64,000 nucleotides of DNA from CAYNRE01 sp964399535. Its GTDB lineage: Bacteria; Planctomycetota; Planctomycetia; Pirellulales; CAYNRE01. The translations under genes were made by a program, and so were the position numbers. Each line of letters opens with the position of its first letter. Position 1 is the stretch's first letter. Positions 34,728-44,114 of this stretch are shown here, piece after piece. The stretch is taken from positions 496,001-560,000 of the forward strand of contig CAYNRE010000032.1 of assembly GCA_964399535.1 (NCBI GenBank), given 5' to 3'. The notes under the pieces are model-generated. The model was not told the DNA's origin. It did no database searches and saw only the letters and a program-made list of their open reading frames with translations.

Positions 34728-35399
34728 TCAGGTTTCGATTGTCGTGAAACCAAGCACCGCGAACCCAGACTCTCCATGGCATTTTGGGCATTTCGACTGG
34801 CGAAAAACCGCCCGGCAAGAACCTTTCACGCCCGATCCGCAATCGATGCACTTGGCACGGATGACTCGCTCCGGATCAGCAGCAAGCGAATAGACCATCT
34901 CAGAGCCATGTCGATTCGTACTGAGCACACCCAGCACCGTCCAGCGGCGCAGGTGCTCTTCGAGGTCTGGTGAATTCACCCCCCGAAGCAATTCGGCATA
35001 CGATTGCCGACGAAGCGGCGCGTGTTCTATCTGGTTCCAGATCGAGTAGTACGTGCGAAGCTGAGCGCGCGCCCGCTCGATCGCGTCTGGACGGTGCTCA
35101 CTCAGGTACTTCTTCAGTCGTTTTTGCTGCGACGCGACGTGGATCACAGCGTCGATTGCCGAGATGTCCAGAAGTCTGGGTGCCCACTCAAGGATGCACT
35201 CGATGCACTTAAGATTCGGAGCTTTGTTGCCGTTGATTCGAAGTTCATAAAGGAGCACACCCTCGACATGGTCTAGAGCGGATACCGCCAGCGACATCGC
35301 ACGCTGCCAGTAGCCCGCGTCTAACTCTTCGGCAACTTGCCTGAGTTGCATCTCGTACGCACTGAACCGACCAATAATCTCTTCTTTGCTGATCGCCAT
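34728..35399 (-). CDS. Uncharacterised protein with C-terminal zinc-ribbon-like motif
   Basis: A 223-aa soluble protein that I do not recognise. It is mostly alpha-helical: EEIIGRFSAYEMQLRQVAEEL and later QQKRLKKYLSEHRPDAIERA. The C-terminal 50 residues hold two CxxC knuckles, CIDCG and CPKCHG, separated by about 15 residues, plausible for a zinc ribbon; a further CIEC lies near residue 65. Base composition is lower in GC than the flanking chromosome, like the GIY-YIG gene that follows after 11 bp. The ATG at 35399 is preferred over a GTG six bases upstream. The pairing with a GIY-YIG nuclease beside a tRNA suggests an accessory-region gene, but its job is unknown. Confidence 0.72.
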   Translation of the reverse strand: MAISKEEIIGRFSAYEMQLRQVAEELDAGYWQRAMSLAVSALDHVEGVLLYELRINGNKAPNLKCIECILEWAPRLLDISAIDAVIHVASQQKRLKKYLSEHRPDAIERARAQLRTYYSIWNQIEHAPLRRQSYAELLRGVNSPDLEEHLRRWTVLGVLSTNRHGSEMVYSLAADPERVIRAKCIDCGSGVKGSCRAVFRQSKCPKCHGESGFAVLGFTTIET

Positions 35400-36561
35400 G
35401 ACCACGCCACGACCCGCATTAATGACTAGTTAATCGATCGCCGCATAACACTCCTCGTACACCATTATCTCGCCGTTATGCTCTCGCTCATAGCCTACCT
35501 TGGGTTCCGTCACCTTTGTAGATTCGTCGTAGCACCTTTTGCGCGGGGGATCACCGTGCGTACGCTTCCAGACAGCGACAGTTCGGTTCTTCAGGGAACT
35601 TCGTGGAGGGAGCGGCTGACGCAGATGCCTGGGGGTTGGCACCTGGTGGCTTAAGCTCCTCTAGCTCAGGCTCGCAGGCAGCAGCGGCGCCCTGCCCGCG
35701 ATTCTGGTCGCGTGCGTCGCCAGGCGCCTGGCGGCCTCGGCGGGGCGAGCTGGCGCTCGGCGACGGCGAAGCGGGCGGCAGGGCTGGGAGACCGCTTTGT
35801 TTCCCTTGGGAGCGGCTTTCCCTAAGCCCCTCCGCCGTCACCGTCGCCTCGGCCCGTCACCCGTTTGCGGGCCGTGGCGGCGGTCGAGGCGGTGGGGCGC
35901 TACCCCCTCTGTCGAGCCTGAGCTGAGCGCCACAAGTCCGCACCAGGCTCAGCCACAGATCATCTTTTCAGCACCAGGTAGTCAACGCTACACCGAGCCC
36001 CAAGGAACTTCCGTAGCCGCAGTGACCCGCGGAAATCCCCGAATAACCGAAAGTTCTTATTGATCACTCAGACTCGCCGGAGGCCGGTCTGTCATTCGCG
36101 CGTTTTTTTGCGACGTGAGTAGCCCGAGGCCATACCGTGTCAGCGGGGCAAACTGGCGCAACTCGAAGGGCAACCGGGGCGCATGGCTGGCAACCGCGGT
36201 TCACCTCATTAGAAATGGCGTTACACAAGCCCTTGGGCCGTCACCCGAGTACGTGCCGAGAAAGGGGGCGGGGCGCTGGGGGCTCACGCGATTTACAGAT
36301 AGGGCTCGTTTTAGTACCCGTCGACAGGCCCCGCGGCGCGCCGCACCCACCTCGCCGGATCGGGTTTCGCGGACCGCGATGCCGCACGCGCGGTTCGCGC
36401 GCCTTCGATTTGCAGCGCCCGCCGGGCACACTTGCTGGGCCGGGGAGATTCGCGCCCGCCGCCCGCGGTTGACCGTCGAAGTTGACCGTCGCGCTGCGTC
36501 GCCAGTGGGCACGCCCCAGCGGCCTCTTCCCACTGCTCGCAGAGAGACTGCCGAAATTGGC
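35400..36561. other. Gene-poor junction between the low-GC island and the TMTC-like gene
   Basis: About 1.16 kb without a supported gene. The first 190 bp share the AT-richer composition of the island and include the possible gene remnant; from about 35590 the sequence becomes strongly GC-rich and low in complexity (Arg/Pro/Ala-rich frames only). No transposase, terminal inverted repeat or copy of the tRNA 3' end was found here by eye. Confidence 0.45.
35430..35642 (-). pseudogene. Possible 3' remnant of a truncated gene
   Basis: A frame of about 70 codons ends 30 bp upstream of the 223-aa gene. Its last 45 codons (ending NGEIMVYEECYAAID) look protein-like and share the AT-rich composition of the island, while the first 20 or so codons are GC-rich and look random. 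This suggests the end of a gene cut where composition jumps near 35590. It could equally be a short intact gene using an internal start, or chance. Confidence 0.25.
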
Positions 36562-38460
36562 TCAAGGCGGGGTGGCCGTCGATTTAAGTTGCTGGTCCAG
36601 CACCGCTCGAAACATTCGAAATCGCCGCGAAGCGGGGTACCGCTCCAGGGCCTGGCGCGTGACCCGGGCGGCGTCCTGAACTTGACCCTGCTCCGCGTAA
36701 ATCTCAATCAACCGCTCGAAATCATGGGCGGCGGCCGGTTTCTCGGCAGCAAGTTTCGTGAAAATCGAGATCGCTTCGTCCAGGCGAGCATCGTGAGCCG
36801 GCGCCTCGCGCCGCGCCGCCCGCTGCTGGTCGGTAATCAGCCGCCGCGAGAACGCTTCTTGGGTACCTGCCGCCTCGGCCGCGCGGGCCGAGAGTAACAC
36901 CTCGGCGAGTTGCCGCCGAGCCTGGAGGTATCCCGGAAAAACTCGAATCGCTCGTCGCAGTTGGGCCTCGGCCAGGTTCCACTGGCGCTGCCGGGCGTAG
37001 GCCATCGCCAGGTTGTACAGGGCAACGGGCCGAGTCGGCTCAACCTCGGCCGCCTGGCGCAACCAGTCGCATTCGTCGCCAAAACGCTCGGCTCGTCGCG
37101 CCACTTCGGACAGAAGCGTGGGACCGAGCGTGCTGTGGGCGTTGACGGCCAAGGCGCAATGGCCGAGCGTGGAGTCGTCGCGCCAGCAGGCAACCTGCCG
37201 GCGGCTAAGCAAAGCACACACCACCATCAGGCCCAGCGCCACCGCGGCCCGCAGCCGCCTGGGGCCGGGGGCGGCGACCCAACTAGCAAGCAGCAGAGCC
37301 GGTCCACACAGCCCCAACACCAGGTAGCGATCGGCGACGGTCGAGAACTCTTGAAAGAAAGAAGGAACAAGCCCCGAAGTGGGCAGCGTGGCCAGGAGCA
37401 ACCAGCCCAAAGCCAGGCTGCCGAGCCGCCAACCAGCCAGGCCTCGGGCCGCGAGCGCGGCGACGGCCAGCGTGGCCAATGCCGCGACGGCGTGGGCCAC
37501 GTCGACAACCATTTGCGGAGCCCGGCCGTAGTCGGGCCCTAGCTTCGCCGGCCAAACCAGTTGGCGGAGATAGAAGCCCCAGGCGTCGAGGGCCACCAGC
37601 GGCCGCTCGAGCGGGGTCACGAGCCCCGCGGCGTAGGCCCCCGATTGTTCGTCGCCGGTAACCAGCATCACGGCCAAGGTCGGGCAGGTCAAAAGGCCCA
37701 GCCAGGTGGCCAGCGCTCGCCAGCGGGTGCCAAGCCACAGGGTGTGCCAAAGCGCGATCATCGGCAGCACCGCCACCGCGCTGGGTTTGGCCAACAGGCA
37801 AGCCAGGTAGGCCAGCGCGGCCACCAGCAGCCGGGCTCGCGACGGATCGGCGACGGGCAGGGCGCGGGCCAGGGTACCCGCCGGGCCCCAGGCCCGCTGA
37901 TACTGCTGGAGGCAGAGCAGCGCGAACAGCCCGCTGAGCAGCCCTTTGGTTTCGCTGGCCCAGGCGACGCTTTCGACCACCGAGGGATGAAACGCAAACA
38001 GTGCGGCCCCCGCCGCGCCGGCCCAGTTCGACCCCGACCAGTTGCCCAGCCAGCGGCAAACCACCAGCATCGAGGCCAGGTGCAGCAGCAGGTTCAGGCC
38101 ATGAAATGCTACCGGATACCACTGGTCCGGTTCGCCGTCGGGCTCAGCGACCAGCCGAGTGGTGGCGGCAGCGGCGGCCCAAAGCGTATGCGTCAGCGGG
38201 GCGTAGACGGCCAAGTGAGGGCGGGTCCACACCGCCAGCAGGCGACCGACGGTGGGCTCGACCACCAGTGGGTTTTCGACGATGTGGCTCTGGTCGTCGT
38301 AATGGAGCAGTTCATGCCCGACGATGGGGCTGAAGACGGCGACCAGGGTGCCGGCCAAGGCAAGCACCAGCAGGCGCGAGGTTAGCCGCTCGCGCGGTGC
38401 GCTGAGGTGCGCGGCATCCACGGCGTCGGGCTCTGGAGTGGGGTTGGTCACGCCGGGCAT
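36562..38460 (-). CDS. TMTC-like polytopic membrane protein with C-terminal TPRs
   Basis: A 632-aa protein. About ten hydrophobic helices occupy residues 25-420. The first loop carries HELLHYDDQSHIVENPLV, the DD-containing motif of TMTC/PMT-like GT-C proteins, followed by VYAPLTHTLWAAAA and FHGLNLLLHLASMLVVCRWL. The C-terminal 190 residues contain TPR-type helices (ALYNLAMAYARQRQWNLAEA, DAARVTRQALERYPASRR). This domain order is that of bacterial relatives of O-mannosyltransferase-like TMTC proteins, so transfer of a sugar from a lipid carrier to an exported protein is possible, though a catalytic residue set cannot be confirmed. High GC and native-like codon use contrast with the genes on both sides. 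ATG 38460 is preferred to GTG 38475. Confidence 0.85.
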   Translation of the reverse strand: MPGVTNPTPEPDAVDAAHLSAPRERLTSRLLVLALAGTLVAVFSPIVGHELLHYDDQSHIVENPLVVEPTVGRLLAVWTRPHLAVYAPLTHTLWAAAAATTRLVAEPDGEPDQWYPVAFHGLNLLLHLASMLVVCRWLGNWSGSNWAGAAGAALFAFHPSVVESVAWASETKGLLSGLFALLCLQQYQRAWGPAGTLARALPVADPSRARLLVAALAYLACLLAKPSAVAVLPMIALWHTLWLGTRWRALATWLGLLTCPTLAVMLVTGDEQSGAYAAGLVTPLERPLVALDAWGFYLRQLVWPAKLGPDYGRAPQMVVDVAHAVAALATLAVAALAARGLAGWRLGSLALGWLLLATLPTSGLVPSFFQEFSTVADRYLVLGLCGPALLLASWVAAPGPRRLRAAVALGLMVVCALLSRRQVACWRDDSTLGHCALAVNAHSTLGPTLLSEVARRAERFGDECDWLRQAAEVEPTRPVALYNLAMAYARQRQWNLAEAQLRRAIRVFPGYLQARRQLAEVLLSARAAEAAGTQEAFSRRLITDQQRAARREAPAHDARLDEAISIFTKLAAEKPAAAHDFERLIEIYAEQGQVQDAARVTRQALERYPASRRFRMFRAVLDQQLKSTATPP

Positions 38461-38525
38461 TCTACTGGATCGCACCGGCCGGGCTGCGAGCCAGGCGGGA
38501 GTAGCAATTCGGCGCCCGAAGCCCG

Positions 38526-41500
38526 TTAAGCCGCTGGTGTTTCGTCGTCACCCGCAGCTGCCAAGCGGGGCCGTTTGGGCCGAACTTGTTCGATCACCTC
38601 CACTAACCGGCACATCTCGCGCGTCGGATCGCGAAACCAATCCGTGCTCCAAATGCGGTGTATCTTCCAGCCTCGGGCAACCAGCAACTCTTCTCGCAAC
38701 CGATCGCGGTCTCTTGCAGATCGCGACGAATGATAGCGGGCGCCGTCGCATTCGACACCCAGCAGATACCGCCCGGGTTGTTCGGGATCAAGGACCGCCA
38801 AATCAACGAAGAAGCCTGCGACCCCTACCTGGGTTTCAACCCGATATCCTCGTTGCACAAGCTGGTCGTAGACGTCTTCCTCGAACTCGCTATCGAAAGC
38901 ACGCTCAGTCGGTCGTCCCTGCGGCAGCGTGCGGTCTTTCGCGTAGGCCAGATAATGCTTCAATACGGCGGCACCTCGCGAGCGCGCACGTGTAAGGTCG
39001 ATGTCGTCGGCCGTGATTGATGAGAACACCTCGCAACGCTGCTTGGCTCGCGAAATCAGTACATTCAAGCGCCGCTCGCCGCCGCCCGTCTGCACAGGGC
39101 CAAAATTCATCCGCAGGGCCCCGTTTCGATCGCGTCCGTACCCCACGGAAATGAAAATGACGTCGCGCTCGTCGCCTTGCAGGCTCTCCAAGTTCTTGAC
39201 GAAAAAGGGGGCCGGACGGTCGGCGTCGAAAAACGGCTCCGTGTCCGGCGAACGCCGCCGCTGGTCTTCGAGCTCGTCGAGAATTGCATCGCGCTGCGCG
39301 ACCGAGAAAGTGCCCACGCCCAGCGACAATCGAGGGGAATTCCGCGCGTGGATCATCACAGCCTTGGCCACGGCGCGCGCCTCGGGCGTATTGCGCCGCG
39401 ACTTCCCAGAATCGTAAAGACCTTCTGCTACGTGGTGGAACCGAACTCCCAGTTCCGGCGACTGAAAGTCGGCGCTGGGCACAATGTATAGTTGATTGTC
39501 GTAAAACTCCTGGTTGGAAACGGCGATCAGTGATTCGTGCTGGCTGCGATAGTGCCACTTAAGCATGAGCGAGGGCATTCCTGCCGAAGCGCAGAGGCCC
39601 AAAATGCTTTCCACGTCTTTCGAGGAATCGCTGTCATCCTCCTCGTCCTCGTCGTCGGCGACTTCATCATCGTTGATCGATCGATCGAAGAAGCTCGTCG
39701 GAGGCAATTGTTTCTCGTCGCCGACGATCACCCATTGATTCGCGCGGGCGAAGGCTCCAAGCGCGTCGACCGGCTTGACCTGGCTCGCTTCGTCGATGAC
39801 TAGCACATCGAATTCCAGCACACCCGGCTCTATGAACTGAGCAACTGAGATCGGGCTCATCAAAAAGACGGGTTTAAGCCGTTGAATCGATTGGCCTGCC
39901 TGAGAGAGAAGCTTGCGCAAGGGCAGATGTCGTGCTTTCTTTTTTGCTTCGTGCCGGACTGTCTTCATTTCCCCTGGCGATTGGTCAGCCGACCGGACGC
40001 GCTCCGCATGAGCGAGCAACACTTCCTGCCGGGCAAACTCGATCCGAGCCCGGTCGCATTGTTGGAACCGGTCAATTAAAGTTTGCTGGCTCGCCGCCGT
40101 TTGATCCTGCCAATCTGGGTACAGTTCCGTCGCCCGGCGAATCAGCGATTCCGCCCAGGACCATTCGAATTGCAACCGGGCGGCTTCCACTACCGGCCTG
40201 CTTCGTTCCACTTGTCTGCGAAGATCGGTCAAGCGGAGGTTGTCAAACTGGCGGCGCAGGCGCATCAGTGTTTGCCAATGCGGAAGTTGGTTTACTTGCT
40301 GTCGCCATTGGTCCACAGCTTGGTACACTTGTCTGGCCTGTACGCGCGCCAAGTCGTCACTTCCGAAACGCCGCGGAAGGTCGACCTTGAGCCGGCTCAT
40401 CACTCCGGCTAGCTCGTTAGTCAGCGGCTGCAAGTGCGAGCGTACGAACTCGAGACTCCGTTCGGCTTGTTCTTCAGGCACCGGAGCTCGTGAAAGACCA
40501 GGCGACCAAGGCGGGAAACCAATCTCCTTGGCCTTCGCCACCCAGTCGATTAGCGCCTGCAGGGCGGCGAAGTCTGACTCCGCGCCGTCCCAGAGCCGCG
40601 AGAAAGCGCGCTTACCCAACTCGGCCTGCGTCCCCCTGGTGCCGTCCAGAATTCGGCGAGCGCGGCGACAATTGGGCCGAAACCACCTCAACCACGATCG
40701 CCAACCACTAATTCTCTCAGAAAGCTCGGCTCCCATCGCGACAAGCACGGCGATCTGATCGAACTGGGTCTGCCAAGCAGGATCGGTAACGCATTCCCAA
40801 CAGTTCGGCGGCGTATTGGTCGCATGGGCATAAGCTTCCGCGACTCGGTTGATATCCTGCAGGGATTGGCAGCGGGGGACACCGAGGGCATTGCAAAGGA
40901 CCGTCGCGGCATTCCACACTCGTTTGAACTGCTCCTGAACTCGCTCAAGCTGGTGGACCAACTCTCTCTCGTCGCTCGCCAGAAACGTGAACTCGCCGAC
41001 ATTTCTCCAGGGGTGCCGCCCGGGATCCCCCACACGCTCCAGGCAATCAGCGAGCTGCTCGACCATGCCTGCGATTCGGTCGCGTTCGCTCGTTCCCCAT
41101 TTGCTCGCTTGCGGTAGTTTCCAGCCGAGCGGCGGAACATGTTGCTGCCGCAAGCGACTCATCTTGCCTAGCACTTCGTAGACGGTGCAGCCGCTGTCTT
41201 CGATCTCTTCATGCAGGATCTCGTAGTATCGATTCAATCGCTCTCGCGCGTCGCGCAGTTCACTGATTGATCGCTCCAGTTTCTTTCGTACCCGAGGGCG
41301 ATCGGATTCCAGCGCTCGGGCCAATTCCTGCGCGAACACACGTTTGTTGGCTTTATGGCTATGCAGCTCCAGGCACATCCCCCCCAAGTCCAATGCCTCC
41401 AAGCGTCCGTAAACGACTTCCAGGGCCGCCATTTTCTCGGCAACGAACAGCACGGTCTTGCCGTCTTTGACCAGGGCCGCAATCAAGTTGGTGATGGTCT

Positions 41501-42497
41501 GTGATTTTCCCGTGCCGGGAGGCCCCTGCACGATCAGGCTTCTCCCGCGACGTGCCTCCTCGATTGCCAATGTCTGGGAACTATCGGCGTCGAGCACGTG
41601 CACCATTCGCTCCGGGGCGAGCAGCAAGTCCATGGTCTGGTGATCGGTACTTAATTCGAGCCCGCTGGAAAAACCGCCCAAGAACATTTGGCGCAGTGCG
41701 GCGTGATTCTCGAGAGGTCTTTCCTCTGGCCAGTTGGCCGGGTCAAGATCGCGATACATGAGCAGCTTGGCAAACGAGTAGAATCCAAGTTGCATGTGAT
41801 GATCGTGCACTCGCCACCGATTCTCATCCTGAATCGAATCGCGAACCTGATCGAAGTAAGCCGTTGGCGTAAGATCTTCCGGCTCGGGCAAGTCGGGCAA
41901 CCGAATGCCAAACTCGCTACGCAGCTTCTCCTGCAACGTGAGGTTCGTGATCAAATCGTCGTCCGTTGCGGTCAGTAAAAACCGACTATTGGCACTGGCG
42001 CGGGTAAGTTGCGCGGGAATCAATACCAGAGGAGCATAATGCGGTTTATTCGAGTTCGGTGCGTCATACCACTCCAAAAATCCTACCGCGAGGTAGAGCA
42101 CGTTGACGCCCCGCTCCTCTTCGTGGAGACGAGCGTCGGCGGCCATTCGCAAGAGCCGCTTCTGCAAATCCACGTCTGCCAGTCGAGTTTGCAGCTGCCG
42201 GTCGAGGTGTTTTGCTTCAGGCTGGCCCCACGAGCGCTCGTCACCGTAAGCATCTTCCCGGGCGCGTTCGGTCGCGATTGATTCTGCGCTGTCTTCACCG
42301 GGATCAAAGGAAAGCTTCGCGCGGTCGCGTACCAGCAGCGAGAAAATGGGGTCGGAGCGCTCCTCAATTACCTCGATTGAATTGCCACGAATTCGACCGA
42401 ACGAAGTGTGGAGTAATCGGTTTCGGGCAGTCAGGTCAAGCAACTCTTTTCGATCTCTTTTGAGTCGCTCGACGATGGAAGATTTCTCGTCTTTCAT
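38526..42497 (-). CDS. DUF4011-type SF1 helicase fused to an MTES_1575-like nuclease
   Basis: A 1323-aa protein. Residues 1-260 contain the DUF4011 opening (RLKRDRKELLDLTARNRLLH and VGFLEWYDAPNSNKPHYAPL). A split AAA_11/AAA_12 SF1 helicase follows: Walker A QGPPGTGKSQTITNLIAAL (near residue 330), a long helical insert (about 385-860), Walker B FDVLVIDEASQVKPVDALG, GDEKQLPPTSFF, WHYRSQHESLIAVSN, and motif V/VI-like SLQGDERDVIFISVGYGRD and LNVLISRAKQRCEVF. The C-terminal 150 residues resemble a PD-(D/E)xK nuclease (FFVDLAVLDPEQPGRYLLGV, then ECDGARYHSSRSARDRDRLR, then WKIHRIWSTDW). Such helicase-nuclease fusions occur in defence and mobile regions. Codon use is AT-richer than its neighbours. 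ATG 42497 is preferred to GTG 42506. Confidence 0.9.
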   Translation of the reverse strand: MKDEKSSIVERLKRDRKELLDLTARNRLLHTSFGRIRGNSIEVIEERSDPIFSLLVRDRAKLSFDPGEDSAESIATERAREDAYGDERSWGQPEAKHLDRQLQTRLADVDLQKRLLRMAADARLHEEERGVNVLYLAVGFLEWYDAPNSNKPHYAPLVLIPAQLTRASANSRFLLTATDDDLITNLTLQEKLRSEFGIRLPDLPEPEDLTPTAYFDQVRDSIQDENRWRVHDHHMQLGFYSFAKLLMYRDLDPANWPEERPLENHAALRQMFLGGFSSGLELSTDHQTMDLLLAPERMVHVLDADSSQTLAIEEARRGRSLIVQGPPGTGKSQTITNLIAALVKDGKTVLFVAEKMAALEVVYGRLEALDLGGMCLELHSHKANKRVFAQELARALESDRPRVRKKLERSISELRDARERLNRYYEILHEEIEDSGCTVYEVLGKMSRLRQQHVPPLGWKLPQASKWGTSERDRIAGMVEQLADCLERVGDPGRHPWRNVGEFTFLASDERELVHQLERVQEQFKRVWNAATVLCNALGVPRCQSLQDINRVAEAYAHATNTPPNCWECVTDPAWQTQFDQIAVLVAMGAELSERISGWRSWLRWFRPNCRRARRILDGTRGTQAELGKRAFSRLWDGAESDFAALQALIDWVAKAKEIGFPPWSPGLSRAPVPEEQAERSLEFVRSHLQPLTNELAGVMSRLKVDLPRRFGSDDLARVQARQVYQAVDQWRQQVNQLPHWQTLMRLRRQFDNLRLTDLRRQVERSRPVVEAARLQFEWSWAESLIRRATELYPDWQDQTAASQQTLIDRFQQCDRARIEFARQEVLLAHAERVRSADQSPGEMKTVRHEAKKKARHLPLRKLLSQAGQSIQRLKPVFLMSPISVAQFIEPGVLEFDVLVIDEASQVKPVDALGAFARANQWVIVGDEKQLPPTSFFDRSINDDEVADDEDEEDDSDSSKDVESILGLCASAGMPSLMLKWHYRSQHESLIAVSNQEFYDNQLYIVPSADFQSPELGVRFHHVAEGLYDSGKSRRNTPEARAVAKAVMIHARNSPRLSLGVGTFSVAQRDAILDELEDQRRRSPDTEPFFDADRPAPFFVKNLESLQGDERDVIFISVGYGRDRNGALRMNFGPVQTGGGERRLNVLISRAKQRCEVFSSITADDIDLTRARSRGAAVLKHYLAYAKDRTLPQGRPTERAFDSEFEEDVYDQLVQRGYRVETQVGVAGFFVDLAVLDPEQPGRYLLGVECDGARYHSSRSARDRDRLREELLVARGWKIHRIWSTDWFRDPTREMCRLVEVIEQVRPKRPRLAAAGDDETPAA

Positions 42498-42867
42498 GCT
42501 CAGCACACCCTGCGTCCGACTCTCACTGAAAAGGAGGTTCTTCCCCGGAGCTTCCTCTCAGCGCGAGGATTCAGTCCTTGGGTATCGTAAAGACAAACCG
42601 TTGCCCATTCGAGTGGGTCGCCAAAGGGCGCTGGCCCGCGCCGGCCGGACAGCTCTTGCGCCAGCGCCGGCGACAATCAAACGTAACGGCGAGACTTTCG
42701 AGGTGCCCAGCCGCGCGGGGTGTGGTTCGCTGCCCATACCTTGCATTTCAGAATGTCTCGAATTGCTACGTTTACACGGCTCAATTGGGGCCTAGCAAGT
42801 ATTTTCAACCACCAGGCCCTTCGGCCGCGCTTGTTCGCCGCCCGCGGGCACGGCTATGCTCTCTGGC
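42498..42867. other. Divergent region between the helicase-nuclease and enolase-superfamily genes
   Basis: 370 bp without a supported gene. Composition changes from mixed to GC-rich towards the enolase-superfamily gene. No attachment-site repeat, terminal inverted repeat or clear promoter seen. Confidence 0.45.
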
Positions 42868-43983
42868 ATGAAAATCGCCACCATTCACACCCACCGCCTG
42901 GTCGGGGCCACGGTCGACGGAGGCTGGCCCGATGGCCACAAGCCCGAAGACGATCTGCACACCCTGATCGAGGTGGTCAGTGACGAAGGCCCCTCGGGTT
43001 GGGGAAGCGTGTTTACGAGCCATGGCCTGGTCCGCGCCGGCGTCGATTTTCTGCGCCCCTGGTGGCAGGGGGCCTCGGCCATCGAGCCCGAGCGCACCAC
43101 CGAGCAACTACGCCAAAACGCCTTCTGGCAAGGTCGCGGCGGCACGTTGGAACACGTCATCTCGGGCATCGACATCGCCCTCTGGGACCTGTTGGGCCAG
43201 GCGGCCGGTCAGCCCGTGGGCAGGCTCCTGGGGGGCTGTTACCGCCGGCGCGTCAAGCCATACGCTTCGCTCTTGTTCGACGAACCCGAAGTGCTGCGCG
43301 AGCGATTGCGAAGCACCGTGGCGCGGGGGTTTCGCGCCATCAAGCTGGGTTGGCGACCGTTTGGCCGGCTGAGCAGCCAGTTCGACGAAGTGCTGATTCG
43401 CACGGCCCGCGAAACCCTGGGGAGCGAGATCGACCTGATGGTCGACGCCGGAGGGAGCGAACAATTCTGGCCGCACGGCTACAAGTGGGCCCTGCGCACG
43501 GCGCAGATGCTGGCCGAATACGACGTGGTCTGGTTCGAGGAACCGCTGGCCCCGGACGACCTGGAGGGCTACGTCGATCTGCGCCGCCAGGCCGGGGTAC
43601 CCATCGCCGGGGGCGAAGTGCTTACCCGGCGGCAAGCGTTTCAACCCTGGATCGAGCGGCGGGCCTTGGATATCGTGCAGCCCGACGCCACCAAGTGCGG
43701 CGGCCTGAGCGAAGCCCGGCGTATCGCCTGGATGGCCTACGACGCCGGGGTGGGCTTCGTCAGCCACGGTTGGAATACGGCGGTAGGGCTGGCGGCCGAC
43801 TTGCAACTGGCCGCCGCGCTGCCGGTAGCCCGGTATGTCGAGTTCTTGACTCCGGCGCCCTACATCGAAGGGTTGACCCGCGCGCCGTTTCAGCTCGACT
43901 CGGAAGGCTACCTCGAGATTCCCCAATCGCCGGGGTTGGGTATCGAGATCGACCGGGCAGCGCTGGCCCAGTTCGCGGGCTAG
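42868..43983 (+). CDS. Enolase-superfamily (mandelate racemase/muconate lactonizing) enzyme
   Basis: A 371-aa enzyme. N-terminal capping domain (MKIATIHTHRLVG) and C-terminal barrel are both recognisable. Barrel residues visible include the Lys strand RAIKLGWRPF (about 160), metal ligands in LMVDAGGSEQFWP (Asp) and VVWFEEPLAPDDLEG (Glu), the third ligand in AGGEVLTRRQAFQPW, and the conserved IVQPDATKCGGLSEARRIA followed by a His in FVSHGWN, positioned as the mandelate racemase-type base. This combination supports acid-sugar dehydratase or racemase chemistry, but the substrate is not predictable. ATG 42868 was chosen over ATG 42856. It begins a same-strand run with a glutamine amidotransferase, PurU and a MORN protein. 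Confidence 0.92.
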   Translation: MKIATIHTHRLVGATVDGGWPDGHKPEDDLHTLIEVVSDEGPSGWGSVFTSHGLVRAGVDFLRPWWQGASAIEPERTTEQLRQNAFWQGRGGTLEHVISGIDIALWDLLGQAAGQPVGRLLGGCYRRRVKPYASLLFDEPEVLRERLRSTVARGFRAIKLGWRPFGRLSSQFDEVLIRTARETLGSEIDLMVDAGGSEQFWPHGYKWALRTAQMLAEYDVVWFEEPLAPDDLEGYVDLRRQAGVPIAGGEVLTRRQAFQPWIERRALDIVQPDATKCGGLSEARRIAWMAYDAGVGFVSHGWNTAVGLAADLQLAAALPVARYVEFLTPAPYIEGLTRAPFQLDSEGYLEIPQSPGLGIEIDRAALAQFAG

Positions 43984-44114
43984 TCCGGTGGGGTTGCCCA
44001 GTACAACAATCGGCCCACCAGGATCGTCCGCGCTTTTGCCGAGCACGGCTCGCAAACCGCGCCCGGCCGCACCAAAACCGACCCCGACCGCCGGCCTGAG
44101 GCCGCCTTGCAGCC

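Noticed and set aside
36115..36897. 260-codon plus-strand frame in the gene-poor junction
   Set aside because: Arg/Pro/Ala-rich and overlapping the TMTC-like gene on the other strand; not protein-like.
33235..42867. Attachment-site duplication of the tRNA 3' end
   Set aside because: No second copy of GGGGGTTCGAATCCCTC was found by eye in this interval; the island boundary therefore rests on composition only.
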